64,000 nt of DNA, from the NCBI GenBank assembly GCA_027604185.1, contig JADGKB010000015.1, positions 122,709 to 186,708 of the forward strand, read 5' to 3'. This DNA comes from Boothiomyces macroporosus (Eukaryota; Chytridiomycota; Chytridiomycetes; Rhizophydiales; Terramycetaceae). Both the position numbers and the translations under genes were made by a program. The notes beneath the pieces are model-generated. The model was not told where the DNA came from. It did no database searches and saw nothing but the letters and a program-made list of their open reading frames with translations. Shown piece after piece: positions 23,268-33,918 of the stretch (position 1 is its first letter; each line of letters opens with the position of its first letter).

Positions 23268-25121
23268 TTAAATATCATAGGGCCACCCTGGCCACCATCC
23301 ATCAATATGGTTTTCTTGTTGGAATCGCTTGACTTTAAGTTCATGTTGGAACTGCTTTTCAACAATCTTGCCAACTCGGATTTGATCATTGATCAGCAGC
23401 TCAATGTCCTGCCATTGGGTCAAAGGGTTGGCAATTACAATGCGGAATGCGTCGGTTCTATGCGATTTGAACATTACTGTGGTTCGAGATGTGAATGGAT
23501 GTGGTTGGCCGTCTTGCTTTCCACTCTGTATCTTTTGGATTCTTTGAACAAACTGATTCATTACTGCTAGATCATCTTCACTGAATTCCTTGTTTCTCAT
23601 CCAAGATGGAATATACCTATATAGTAAAATATTGGTTTGTGGGTTATGAAACGTCTGGAAAGCATTAGAAGGATGCTCGTTTAGTCTAACTGACATTTGC
23701 TTCACCAAAGTGCATGATCTAGTCATCAAGATTGACAATCCTTCTTGACCAAGTAGATTTAAGGAGGCGTGTAGGTACAATGCATTTGCAGGTCTAGATC
23801 CCTCCAAAGTATACTTGCCCAGATCTGGTGAATCTTGTCTGATAACATATGCAGCAGTCTTGCGAATATAGGATGTGCTAGCAGGAGATTTGAGAAGGAG
23901 AATACCAATACCCAAAGGAGTATAAAGTTGTTTGTGACCGTCCACGGTAATTGAATCAGCTTTGTCAATGCCAGACAACTTTCTACCGTGTTCGTTTGAG
24001 AATATTAATGGCCCACCCCAGGCCGCATCAACATGAACATGAACATCGTGTTTGAAACCAATATGAACAATTTCGTGAATAGGATCAATCGAGCCGCTAG
24101 CAATTAACAATAAATTACGTTTCTGTAGTTCCAGCAATGGCAACAATTGCAATAACAAGAATATTCTTGCTTTGATATTCTTTAACTTTTTCTGTCAAAA
24201 TATCAGTTCGCATCTGATAGTCATCGTTTGTTGGAATCAAACATAATCCATTTTCACCAAGCCCAAGTAAATCAGCGGCTTTCTTGAATGAATAGTGCAT
24301 CAACTCACTTCCAATTATAACTGCTCCACTGTACTTGTAATGATTCATAGCCTCAACTAATCCAGCTTTAGATATACCAGGGAAATCGCGATCTGGGCCA
24401 AGTGCTTTGTTTCTAGCAATCCACATGGCAGTTATATTTGCGATCGTACCTCCAGAGCAAACAACTCCTAATGAAACGGACGGGCATTGTGTGTATGCAT
24501 CATAAAAATTCAAATCTCTAGCATAAAATGTGTTGTGCAGCATGGCAATTGTCTGCCGTTCAAGAGCAGTAAACGTAGAAGCAGTTTCAACTTTGACAAC
24601 GTTTTGATTCAACGCAGTCAGCAGCTTGCTTAGCGGTCTATGAAAGTATGGCAAAGCGGCAGTCTACATGAGCTATATTTACCATATGTCCAATCATTTG
24701 CGGTGCTGCAGTCCTTGTAGATTTGTCAACAAGATTCTCTTTCAAGTCGAGTAAATACTTTGATAATGAATTTGAATCAGCAACTGGGATTTTAGTGTTT
24801 TTAAAATCTGGCACATTGCTGCCCCAATCAATGGCATAGATAGGTGAAGGGTCATTTAGAAATCCTGGATTAAATACATTTACGAGTGATCAAAGTTGAA
24901 ATATATCGATCTAGCAATTCCTCAGATTGATTAGTAGCTACAAAATAATGTAAGACAGAGTCCTGATCCCGGTAAGACTCTCTTCTACCATACTTGTCTA
25001 TCACTGAAGAAGTGGAATTCCTCCGCTTTGAGAAATTCTGAATGGTCTCTGAGGTGCGGGCATCCTTGATTTGGAATGGCTCTGCTTCGAAACCTTCATC
25101 AAATGTTGAAGGTGAGTCCAT
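23268..25121 (-). CDS. PLP-dependent decarboxylase of the bacterial PanP (aspartate 1-decarboxylase) type
   Basis: About 597 residues, group II pyridoxal-phosphate decarboxylase fold. Diagnostic text: MIGHMTAALPYFHRPLSKL, LNQNVVKVETASTFTALERQ, CSGGTIANITAMWIARNKAL, HVDAAWGGPLIFSNEHG, the PLP lysine in DGHKQLYTPLGIG, and LEGSRPANALYLH. These match, from memory, the PanP proteins of Vibrio-like bacteria that make beta-alanine from aspartate for coenzyme A, more than eukaryotic glutamate decarboxylase or sphingosine-phosphate lyase. Three short introns (24865-24883, 24664-24682, 24097-24118) show that it is a resident nuclear gene. I chose the start at 25121 (MDSPSTFDEGF); an upstream ATG at 25193 overlaps the HIS2 stop codon. 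Confidence 0.82.
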
Positions 25122-25192
25122 TTTGTTGTTGAAAAATTTCTCCACAATTTTGCACATGATTCCCAAGTGTAATTTAGGTAGGCCGAAAATCA

Positions 25193-26055
25193 TTAATTGT
25201 TTATTTTCAAATCACAAGACAATATTTCTCTCACCTCTACTCTTCCATTCGTCCTGTAAGGGTAATGGATTTTTTCAATTCCAAATTCTCTGATGAGGGC
25301 AATGAGTTGGTCGTAGTATAACCCCACATCATCTGGCCCGTGCGAGTCATCAGATAGTGTGAATTTAATTCCTTTGGAAATCATTACGAGCAGAATATCA
25401 TTGATTGGATAGGCAGATTGGAACGGTTTCTTCCATCCTCTTGAATTAAGCTCCACCAGTCCGTCGTATGATTTGATAAAGTCAATATTCCTATTAATCC
25501 TTTCCCATACTGCTTGGGAGAGAGGGAAATCATGTCTGTACATTCTGATCAAATCAAAATGGCCTTGATTAGTCTTGATATACCAACTACCAAAGGCTTT
25601 ACATTTACCAACATTTCGTACTGTATGTCAAAGTACCTAATAAATAACTGCTCAGTTCCGCCCAACCGAGTTTCTATTTTTATCAAATATTCCAGATTGA
25701 AATCGATTGGAACTGTATCGACATGGTGGACACTTCCCACCAACAAATCAAATTCATATTTCAGTTTTAATTTCTCCAATTCATCCCCAGATGGAAGCCA
25801 TTCAATTTCCATTCCAACAAGAATATTAATTGGACAATTCTTTTGGATTTCCCTTGCTTCCTTGTAAAAATCGTCATACATTTTAAACAAATCCTTTCCC
25901 GCTTCTTCTGGGTAAAAATGCTCCTCCTTCCTAGGCATATGTTCAGTAAGGCAGAATACTTTGAACCCCAAGTCGACTGCTCTCTGGACTGAATCTTTTA
26001 AATCGCCTTGTGCATGGCAACAATATTGTCCAGAATGTGAGTGGCAAGAGATCAT
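25193..26055 (-). CDS. HIS2: Histidinol-phosphatase (PHP family, HIS2 type)
   Basis: A 280-residue metal-dependent phosphatase for the penultimate step of histidine synthesis. PHP motifs: SCHSHSGQYCCHAQG at the N-terminus, FCLTEHMPR, GMEIEWLPS, LLVGSVHHVD, VVGHFDLIR (across the intron) and SDDSHGPDDVG. One 20-nt intron lies at 25564-25583. The chosen start is the ATG at 26055, directly before the first metal-binding histidines; longer upstream readings are antisense to the neighbouring gene. It is divergent from the acidic-protein gene with only 16 nt between the two start codons. Confidence 0.9.
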
Positions 26056-26071
26056 AAATTTACCTTTTAAA

Positions 26072-26491
26072 ATGGAGAAAAGCAATTCAGAACTAACTTT
26101 GTTGGAAAAGCAGGAGAGCAGAGAAATCAATTTAGAAGACAAGGAAGAGAGCAAGTTGTTTGCTACCCACGATACCACTGAAGAAATGCAGGAAATTTCA
26201 ATCGACAAACTAACAGAGATACCTATTGATTCAAAACAAAAACAATCCGTTGAATTTGAAGAATTCGTATCTGCTAAATCTTCTCTTCCTTCTACCCCAA
26301 GCAAGAAAGCTTCCGAGATCCTTCAAGACCTGGACGCCTTAAAGGAAGATGACTTGGTGGTATTCCCTGGGAAAATAACAATGACTAATGAGCCTTTGGA
26401 AGAGTTGCGACTGGTAGAAGAAGAACCCAAGCAAGTGGGACAGTGGTGGGGTCATGCTCTGCTAAGTTACTGCTTTCCATCTAAAAATTGA
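26072..26491 (+). CDS. Acidic hypothetical protein
   Basis: A 139-residue Glu/Asp/Ser/Lys-rich ORF of low complexity (for example KKASEILQDLDALKEDD), ending in a Trp-containing segment (GQWWGHALLSYCFPSKN). I see no domain, signal peptide or membrane helix, and do not recognise it. It starts 16 nt from the HIS2 start codon in the opposite direction, so the two genes must share promoter or leader sequence. AATAAA overlaps its stop codon (26491-26496), which supports a real transcript end. The last codons could be changed by a small intron near 26440-26465. Confidence 0.5.
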   Translation: MEKSNSELTLLEKQESREINLEDKEESKLFATHDTTEEMQEISIDKLTEIPIDSKQKQSVEFEEFVSAKSSLPSTPSKKASEILQDLDALKEDDLVVFPGKITMTNEPLEELRLVEEEPKQVGQWWGHALLSYCFPSKN

Positions 26492-26931
26492 ATAAAGGTT
26501 TACTTGTACCATACAGAAAGTCTTTTGAGTGATCTTGACCTTTTATGAATCAGATCAAGGTAAGGAAGCAATGCTACGGGGGGTAAAAAGAATTTTGAGT
26601 TATGCAAGAATTGAGCGCTGAAGCTAATTAAACTTTATGCTTTTCACCATTAAGCTTGATTCACGTTGTGGGGATGCTTATGTAAGCACATTGATATCGT
26701 AAGCAATGTCACATGGTCACAAACTCTATTTTCAAATTGCTCGCTGTAGATTAACCTGATTTTCATTCTCGATACACAGCTTCTCATAAACTTGATATTC
26801 GATTTATTACCCCCTTTGGCCTTCAAGATTACATCAATTTCCGATAAATTCATGATCGTGTTCTAAATTGAACTGAAAAGCCACGCAGCCTTCTGGTATA
26901 AATTAAAGAGAAAAAAAGTCATCTTTACAAA
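26492..26931. other. Intergenic region before the adenosylhomocysteinase gene
   Basis: About 440 nt. It contains a minus-strand 67-codon frame (26650-26853, starting MNLSEIDVILKAKGG) with some Lys/Arg character but no family match, which I leave as unsupported. The 3' part should hold the promoter of the strongly codon-biased downstream gene. Confidence 0.35.
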
Positions 26932-28254
26932 ATGGTTGCATTAAAGTACAAGGTTGCAGATATCACATTAGCTGACTTTGGTAAAATCACCCTAACGTAA
27001 GGTCGCAAAGAAATTGAAATCGCTGAAAACGAAATGCCTGGCTTGATGCATTTGCGTGAAAGGTATGGTCCATCCAAACCACTGGCTGGTGCTCGTATTG
27101 CTGGATGTCTGCACATGACCATTCAAACCGCTGTGTTGATTGAAACTCTTGTTATCCTTGGTGCTGAAGTTACCTGGTCATCTTGCAACATTTTCTCTAC
27201 TCAAGATCATGCTGCTGCTGCCATTGCTGCTGCTGGAATCCCAGTCTTTGCATGGAAAGGAGAAACTGATGAAGAATACATTTGGTGTATTGAACAACAA
27301 CTGAAGGCTTTCAAGGATGGAAAATCCTTGAACATGATCTTGGATGATGGTGGTGATTTGACTGCTCTTGTCCACGACAAGTACCCAGAACTTTTGGCTG
27401 ATGTTCGTGGTGTTTCCGAAGAAACTACTACTGGTGTTCACCATCTTTACAAGATGCTCAAGGAAGGAAAACTCAAGATCCCTGCCATCAATGTTAACGA
27501 CTCTGTTACCAAATCCAAATTCGATAACCTTTACGGTTGCCGTGAATCTTTGATTGACGGTATCAAGAGAGCTACCGATGTCATGATTGCTGGTAAAGTA
27601 TCCGTTGTCGCTGGTTACGGTGATGTCGGTAAAGGTTGTGCTTTCGCCCTCAAGGGTATGGGATCCAGAGTTTTGGTTACCGAAATTGATCCTATCAACG
27701 CTCTACAAGCTGCTATGGAAGGTTTCGAAGTCACCACCATGGAAGAAGCTGTCAAGGAAGCAAACATCTTTGTCACCACCACTGGTTGCCGTGATATCAT
27801 CACTGGTGCTCACTTCCCATTGATGAAGGATGATGCTATCGTCTGTAACATTGGCCACTTTGACATTGAAATCGATGTCGCCTGGTTGAAAGCCAACGCA
27901 GTCAAGAAGGTTAACATTAAGCCACAAGTTGACAGATTCGAAATGCCATCTGGAAGACACATTATCCTTTTGGCTGAAGGTCGTTTAGTCAACTTGGGAT
28001 GTGCTACTGGTCACCCATCCTTCGTCATGTCCAACTCCTTCACCAACCAAACTCTTGCACAAATCGCTCTCTGGACTGATACTAAATCATACCCACTCGG
28101 AGTCCACTTGTTGCCAAAGAAGCTTGATGAAGAAGTTGCTGCTGCTCATTTGGAAAAGTTGGGAGTCAAGCTTTCCAAATTGAACAAGACCCAAGAAGCT
28201 TACCTTGGTGTCCCAGCTGAAGGTCCATACAAGCCAGATCACTATCGTTATTAA
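26932..28254 (+). CDS. SAH1: Adenosylhomocysteinase
   Basis: A 433-residue NAD-dependent hydrolase of S-adenosylhomocysteine, keeping cellular methylation running. Conserved text: [54 protein letters not shown] in pieces, [22 protein letters not shown] loop [24 protein letters not shown], and the C-terminal KPDHYRY. A 21-nt intron (26981-27001) ends in AAG. Codon use is strongly biased to C- or G-ending codons compared with its neighbours, which suggests high expression. AATAAA lies 5 nt after the stop codon (28259-28264). Confidence 0.97.
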
Positions 28255-28320
28255 GTGTAATAAAGAAATTTTCAACAATTTAAACTTTTTTGCTTTTTCA
28301 AATTTCTTTGCCAAATCAGC

Positions 28321-31001
28321 ATGCAGGTGTGGGACCAGGTATGCGAATTGTATCTGAAAGGAATCAAAGAACCGTCATTACTATACACCCTGCAGCATGA
28401 CAAATGCAAAGCAAAATGTCTTCAGAATCCAAATTGTTTAAAATCACTGGAATTCCATCTCGACCACAAAATTGACAAACTGGAATTGCGAACGAATCCT
28501 GCAGGACTAAAAAACTATGGAGCAACATGCTATCTAAACTCTCTGCTTCAAGTATGGTTTCATAATCTGGATTTCCGGTATGAAATAATGGCAAACAACA
28601 AGGAGAACGAAATCCTCCACCAATTGCAGCTCATTTTCGCGAATCTAATTCTAACAAATCAAAGGTATTTTGAGCCTGCGCAGTTTATTGAATTGATGAA
28701 AATCGAAAAAGGAATCCAGCAGGACTGCCTAGAGTAATTAATGCTAATACAGGTTCTCAAAACTCTTGTTATCAAGGCTTCCGGTTTCGTCCAAAATATT
28801 TCAAGGAGAATTAGAATATGAAACGCTGTGTTTAAAGTGTAAAAAATCTTTTCGTAAATCTACACTGTTCAATGAGCTGCAGCTTACTATCAAGGGGAAT
28901 ATTATAGAGTGTATCAAAGAATACTTCCAAAGCGCAATTCTCACTGCAGACAATCAGTATTTTTGCCAGAACTGTAATTCCAAACAGGATGCTTCGCGAA
29001 CACCAAAAATTATATCAATGCCAGAATATTTGAACTTGGAGTTCAATAGATTTGTATACAATATGAGCAATTATACAAGGGAAAAGCTCAATACTTTGAT
29101 CAAGTACACGCCAGAATTAGATTTAAGTTTGTTCTTCCCTAAAGAGTCGTCTTATGAATTGATTACTGTGCTACTACACAAAGGTAATACTGCTCACTCT
29201 GGTCACTATATTTCAAAAAACAAAATCGATGGCAAGTGGTACGTGTTTGATGATGAAAATGTATACGTGGATCTCAATTTTGAAAAAGAATTACAATCTG
29301 ATTCAGTCTACTCTTTGGTATACAAAAGAAAAGATCTTTTACAGAAACACAAATACAAAGAGAGTGATTTTATTGATTTGATTCCTGCTGCTGTTAAAGA
29401 AAAGATACTTGAAGACAACAAGGAGTATGCTGAATATGTAAATCAAACAAATATGGATATTGAAAGAAAGAATGTGGAAAACGGAGAGACTTTAGAAATC
29501 CTGGAACAATTATTCAAGGTCTGGCAGCCAAAGGAAGATGGGTCGTTTGTATCTTTTGCTTCTTTGAAAAGTGTTATGGAAGGGATAAAAGCAACGGTAT
29601 TGGATGGGTTAAAATCGAGCAATGATAAAAATGAAGATGGAGGTTCAAATGAAAACCCAATAGTTATTGATGATGACCCAGATCTAGTGGAAGAAGTGGT
29701 CATTGTTGAAGAAACGGTAAGGCCTGAGATATCAATTTCCTTTGGAAAAGAAATCAACAATATGGATATACAGTGTCATCATGGAAAGCTAGATCCTTTG
29801 AAAATTCCAGATACAAAGCGGTTGTCTAATGAAGGAGTAGCACTTCTTCAGAAGCTAGGTATTGTTGTGAAAAATATGAATGAACAAGACATTTGCCTGG
29901 AGTGTTTCGATACCGTTGTTCAGTCAAAATTGGAGGATTACGTGCATGGTATTGATTACAACAAGTTAAAAAATCTACCAAAACATTCTGGAACTAAGTA
30001 TTTTGTATCTTCAGAGTGGTTTAATGGTACTTATTGCTAAGATAGAATGGAAGAAACGGAATCCAAAGTTTGAAAAAGGGGGAATTCCATCGCCTCTTTC
30101 ATCTCCATATGATGAACATGTATACTGTTTACATGGAAATAGATCGATAAACATCAGCAAAATTACTGCTATACCAGAAAGTGTTTATACGATAATTAAA
30201 TCAAGATACGATATTGAATTGCCTTCAAATGAACAAGGCGCGTGTGAGCTGTGCAATATTGTTGATTACAAAGAAAGGGTTGAACAGGAACTAAAGTATC
30301 TCAGGAGATTGTTAAAGTCAAAGTCTACATTTATCCAGAATGAAATGTATTACTTGTTGCCGACAGCTTTTCTGATAGAATGGCGAAAGTTTATTAAATC
30401 AAAAAGCAATCCAGTTGCCTTTATAGATACCACTAATTTGCTATGTCAGCATGAACTAATGTCTTATCTCCCTAGTGATAACCACAATTTTTCGGAATTT
30501 ATTTATGTGACTGTGGATGAATGGCATTGCTTGCTATCAAACTATGCACTTGTAGGAAAAGCAATTACAATGCTTAATCAGGAGACTGACCCCAAAGTGT
30601 GTGTTGATTGTCGTCTTGATAGATTATCCGATTTTAAAACTGCAATTATCAATATCTATCGCAGAGGCGGTGAAATGGAACCAGTAAAAAAAGGAACCAA
30701 AACCAGAGGCGGTGCTTTGAAAAAGAAGAACTTGAGGTTGGATGTTGAACCATTTACAACTGTTCAAGATCTGAAAGAAGAGGTGCATAGTGACTAATTT
30801 TAGCTTGCGGATTACTATAAAGTACCTGCCTACTACCAAACGCTGTATTTCAAAGGAAGAGAGTTGGACTCGAATGAAACAATGAAAGGGATAAAGATAT
30901 TGCCAGAAGAGCTTATAGAAGTAGAAATTTTCGAGCCTGACGAGGAATTGCTCTATCAGCAGGAAGCGGAGCTCGGCTTCTATGGCACAGCACTGGGGTA
31001 A
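28321..31001 (+). CDS. Ubiquitin carboxyl-terminal hydrolase, USP48 type
   Basis: About 873 residues. The USP catalytic core has the Cys box GLKNYGATCYLNSLLQVW, QQDCLEFSKLLLSRL, zinc-ribbon cysteines (CLKCKK, CQNCNSKQ) and the His box HSGHYISKNKIDGKWY. DUSP-like modules follow in the middle (WFNEWKKRNPKFEKG, CLHGNR, VTVDEWHCLL), then a ubiquitin-like C-terminal domain (YYKVPAYYQTLYFKGREL). The order matches USP48, a nuclear deubiquitinase. Introns are at 28734-28752, 30027-30045 and 30783-30803; the first two fall exactly in the catalytic core and a DUSP domain. Confidence 0.9.
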
Positions 31002-31068
31002 TCGTTGTAATGAATATAATCTGTCTGTAATTTTTTCGTTGGCTAAATCTCCCTAATCTAAAACAGTC

Positions 31069-32352
31069 ATGAGGAACATCTCCATATTTTCAGGGAAATC
31101 ACATCCATTATTGACTGAAAAGATCTGCAAGCAATTAGCGATTCCAGTTGGAAAGTCGACTCTGTCGAAATTCTCAAATCAAGAAACAAATATTTTCATC
31201 AACGAAACAGTTCGAGATGTAGACGTTTACATTGTGCAATCATCCTGTGATAATGTCAACGGTATCCTTGGTTAATGATAGATCACTTTATTGAGTTGTT
31301 AATTATGATTTCCGCTTGTAGAACCGCGAGTGCACGCAAGATTACTGCGGTAATTCCTTGCTTCCCTTATGCCCGCCAAAGCGAGAATGCATTCGTCCAG
31401 GATGAAGGTTGGTCATTTTAATGTAGAAGTCGAGCCTCCAAAGAAGACCTTACCAAAACCATCCAAATTATCCTCGGTTTCATTTGCTTCAGATTCCAAG
31501 ACTGCTATTGATACAGATGTACCGCAAGCACCAAGTCCTATATCCGCACATTCTAAGAGAACCCGAATTTCTTCAATTTCCACTTCACAGCCAGAAATTG
31601 CTGTAACGACCTTAACAGTTACTAAACCGGACAACAAAAAAGAAAATGGAGGTTACAAGACTTGGAGTGCTAAGCCCGGAACTTTGATTGCGAATATGTT
31701 GATGGCTGCAGGTATATTTTTCTGATTCAGGGTGTGATCACGTAATCACCATGGATTTGCATGACCCTCAATTTCAAGGCTACTTTGACATCCCTGTCGA
31801 CAATTTGTTTAGTCATCCATTAATCATCAAATATATCAAGGATAAGATCCCAAACTATCAGGATGGTGTGATTGTTTCTCCTGATGCTGGTGGTGCAAAA
31901 CGGTAATCTATTGTTAATCTAGTGCGACTCTTATTGCAGACAAATTGAATATGGACTTTGCCTTGATTCACAAAGAAAAATATCACCATGGACCTAGGGG
32001 CAGTACAATGATGTTGGTCGGTGATGTTGAAAACAAGGATTGTATTATTATTGATGATATGAGTGACACTGCTGACACCGTTTGCTCAGCTGCCAATAAG
32101 TTGGTTGAAAAGGGAGCTACGAGTGTTGTTGCTATTATTACTCATGGTATATTATCTGGAGAAGCTTTGGATAGAATTGAAAAGAGTCCTTTGAAGGAAG
32201 TGATTGTGTCCAACACAGTTCCCCAAGAAGAGCATATGAAGAAATGCTCGAAAATAAGAGTAATGGATGTTACGATCATATTTGCAGAGGCGATTAGACG
32301 TATTCACAATGGAGAATCTGTATCTTTCCTTCAAGATATTGTTCCGTACTAA
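31069..32352 (+). CDS. Ribose-phosphate pyrophosphokinase with a ~80-100-residue insertion (fungal PRS1/PRS5-like)
   Basis: About 401 residues; makes PRPP for nucleotide, histidine and tryptophan synthesis. Core motifs: [92 protein letters not shown] and [16 protein letters not shown] Ser/Pro/Thr/Lys-rich insert separates FPYARQ from [14 protein letters not shown], at the flexible loop; yeast Prs1 and Prs5 also carry such non-homologous inserts. The usual DTxGT of the PRPP loop reads DTADT. Introns are at 31262-31281, 31408-31426, 31712-31730 and 31903-31922. AATAAA overlaps the stop codon. Confidence 0.92.
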
Positions 32353-32591
32353 ATAAAGCTCGAAATCATTATTTGTAGTTTGAGTCTGGTTTCAATATTC
32401 GAGCCCCAGATAGTTCTTGGGGCTTCATGGTTATTCGAACGCGCTATACAATAGCTCATGGAACAGAAGATTCAACAAGAGGCAGTCTAGTACAATTATG
32501 AATTATATTTCAAGTAGAATTCATGGCAGTTGCGCGAACGGATATCAGATCACATGCATAATTATTCATAAGAATTTGAAATTTTTGAAAG

Positions 32592-33066
32592 ATGGGACTA
32601 TTCAGCTTTGTAGAAGATAATGTAAAGCAGTTTATGCAAACTTCAAACTTGCAGTCTATGCGCCAGATGAAGAACCAAAGAGATATGCAGTTGGCTCTCT
32701 CAGTTGCTGGAACAAAGGATTTGTTATATTTCATTTCAGGTGGTGTATCAACTATTATAGTATTGGCTCTGCTAGCAAAAGCGAGGGGAAAGCAGCTTCC
32801 AACAGCAGCAATTCCAGGGACTATTATCCCCTTTGTTATTGGATATCAGGCTGACATGGCTTATGGAACGAAATGTAATGTGTATTAATATAGTAAATCG
32901 TATATACTATGACGCCCTTGAAATTAAAAAGCAAGAAGGGTGGTGGTTCAATGAGCCAATGGACCTGCCTCCGTTAATGAAGCCAGTATACAGAAAGTTG
33001 ATGGACAAGCAAAATAAAGAGTTGAAACGCGCTGGATATCCACCAGCTGATGAATGGGCAAAGTAG
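32592..33066 (+). CDS. PLGRKT (C9orf46)-like membrane protein
   Basis: A 151-residue protein resembling the plasminogen-receptor KT family: an N-terminal amphipathic stretch with repeated MRQMKNQRDMQLALS, two hydrophobic segments (DLLYFISGGVSTIIVLALLA and PTAAIPGTIIPFVIGYQ), the family-type QADMAYGTK, and an acidic-basic C-terminus rich in Pro. A 19-nt intron at 32875-32893 follows GTK. In animals the family is membrane-bound, exposes a C-terminal Lys and also associates with mitochondria. Here the last residue is also Lys (ADEWAK). The function in fungi is not known. Confidence 0.68.
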
Positions 33067-33085
33067 TATTTTATTGGCGAATAAA

Positions 33086-33813
33086 TTATACTGGCGGTAC
33101 CCTGTGTTTCTTGATAATTTCTTTGTGCTTGAGCGTAACCATTGCCAGTTTACCTTCTGCTGAATCACTGATATGTACGAAAAGTAATACTACAAGGACC
33201 GATATGAATAAAGGTGCTGCTTCAAAGAACCAGAAAATAACTGGGATGGAGAAATAGAAGCTTCTCAGTCCCAAAGTATAGAATCGGGCACCACAGCGCA
33301 GTTACATGCTGAGCACTAGGGATCAAAGATGCTTACCTCTCGTAAAAATATTCTTCTTCATTATCATTGGTTGAAGATCTACCATAGGGATGTTAATAGC
33401 ATATCCTACGCGGTTAAAATATCGAATTGACTGGGTTAGAAACAATTTACAAAGAAAGAGCAGAAATTACAAATTAGCAAGACCAAGCATTTGAATCCAA
33501 TGTTAGAGTCGTTAATCATTCTAGTGAGCAAAAAGTTGGTGGTTGGATCTATCACTCTCGCCAATTGGGCCAGGAACCCAAACGAAATAGTGATCGCTAC
33601 TGGTGCCAGAATAATTGCACCCAATATTTAGTTTCGTAATGTTTGCACAGCCAGAATATCACCACCTTTTTTCTTTAGGATTTCTCTAGCCATGCTCCCC
33701 GGACTTTGCAGTCCACCCAGCAATTACATTGTGGGGGCGGTAGACTAAATCTAAATGTGGTATCCCACCAGCAGTAAGATGGAAGCAACAGTAAATGCCG
33801 TTTCCGTATCCAT
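33086..33813 (-). pseudogene. Decayed DUF599-family multi-pass membrane protein gene
   Basis: Fragments in order match the DUF599 membrane family: LLLVGYH, KVRGAW, DILAVQTLRN, SIRYFNRVGYAINIP and LGLRSFYFSIPVIFW. They lie in different frames. A TAA stands in for the residue after QTLRN. Apparent one-base losses fall near 33695-33740, and a further TAA remains near 33310 even after a canonical intron is removed. A 20-nt intron that fits (around 33439-33458) shows that it was once a normal spliced gene. Adjacent genes on both sides are intact, so clustered sequencing errors are less likely than decay. Function of the family is unknown. Confidence 0.65.
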
Positions 33814-33918
33814 TTTGTATTAAAAATAAAAGGATCAATCAAATGACCTGCCCCACAAATTTTAGCCAATCAAAACTATTGGACACTTATTCAATAAACA
33901 TGTCATTAGTTGCCTTTA

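Noticed and set aside
23139..23570. Plus-strand ORF of 143 codons
   Set aside because: Most of it is antisense to the conserved C-terminal half of the PanP-type decarboxylase; no family text.
23268..25121. Sphingosine-1-phosphate lyase as identity of the PLP enzyme
   Set aside because: First impression from the PLP fold, but the IGHMTSALPYF-type and AAWGGPL-type segments and DGHKQLY fit the PanP/glutamate decarboxylase group better, and no N-terminal membrane anchor is present.
26650..26853. Minus-strand 67-codon ORF
   Set aside because: Considered as a small ribosomal protein because of its basic stretch, but no ribosomal family pattern fits.
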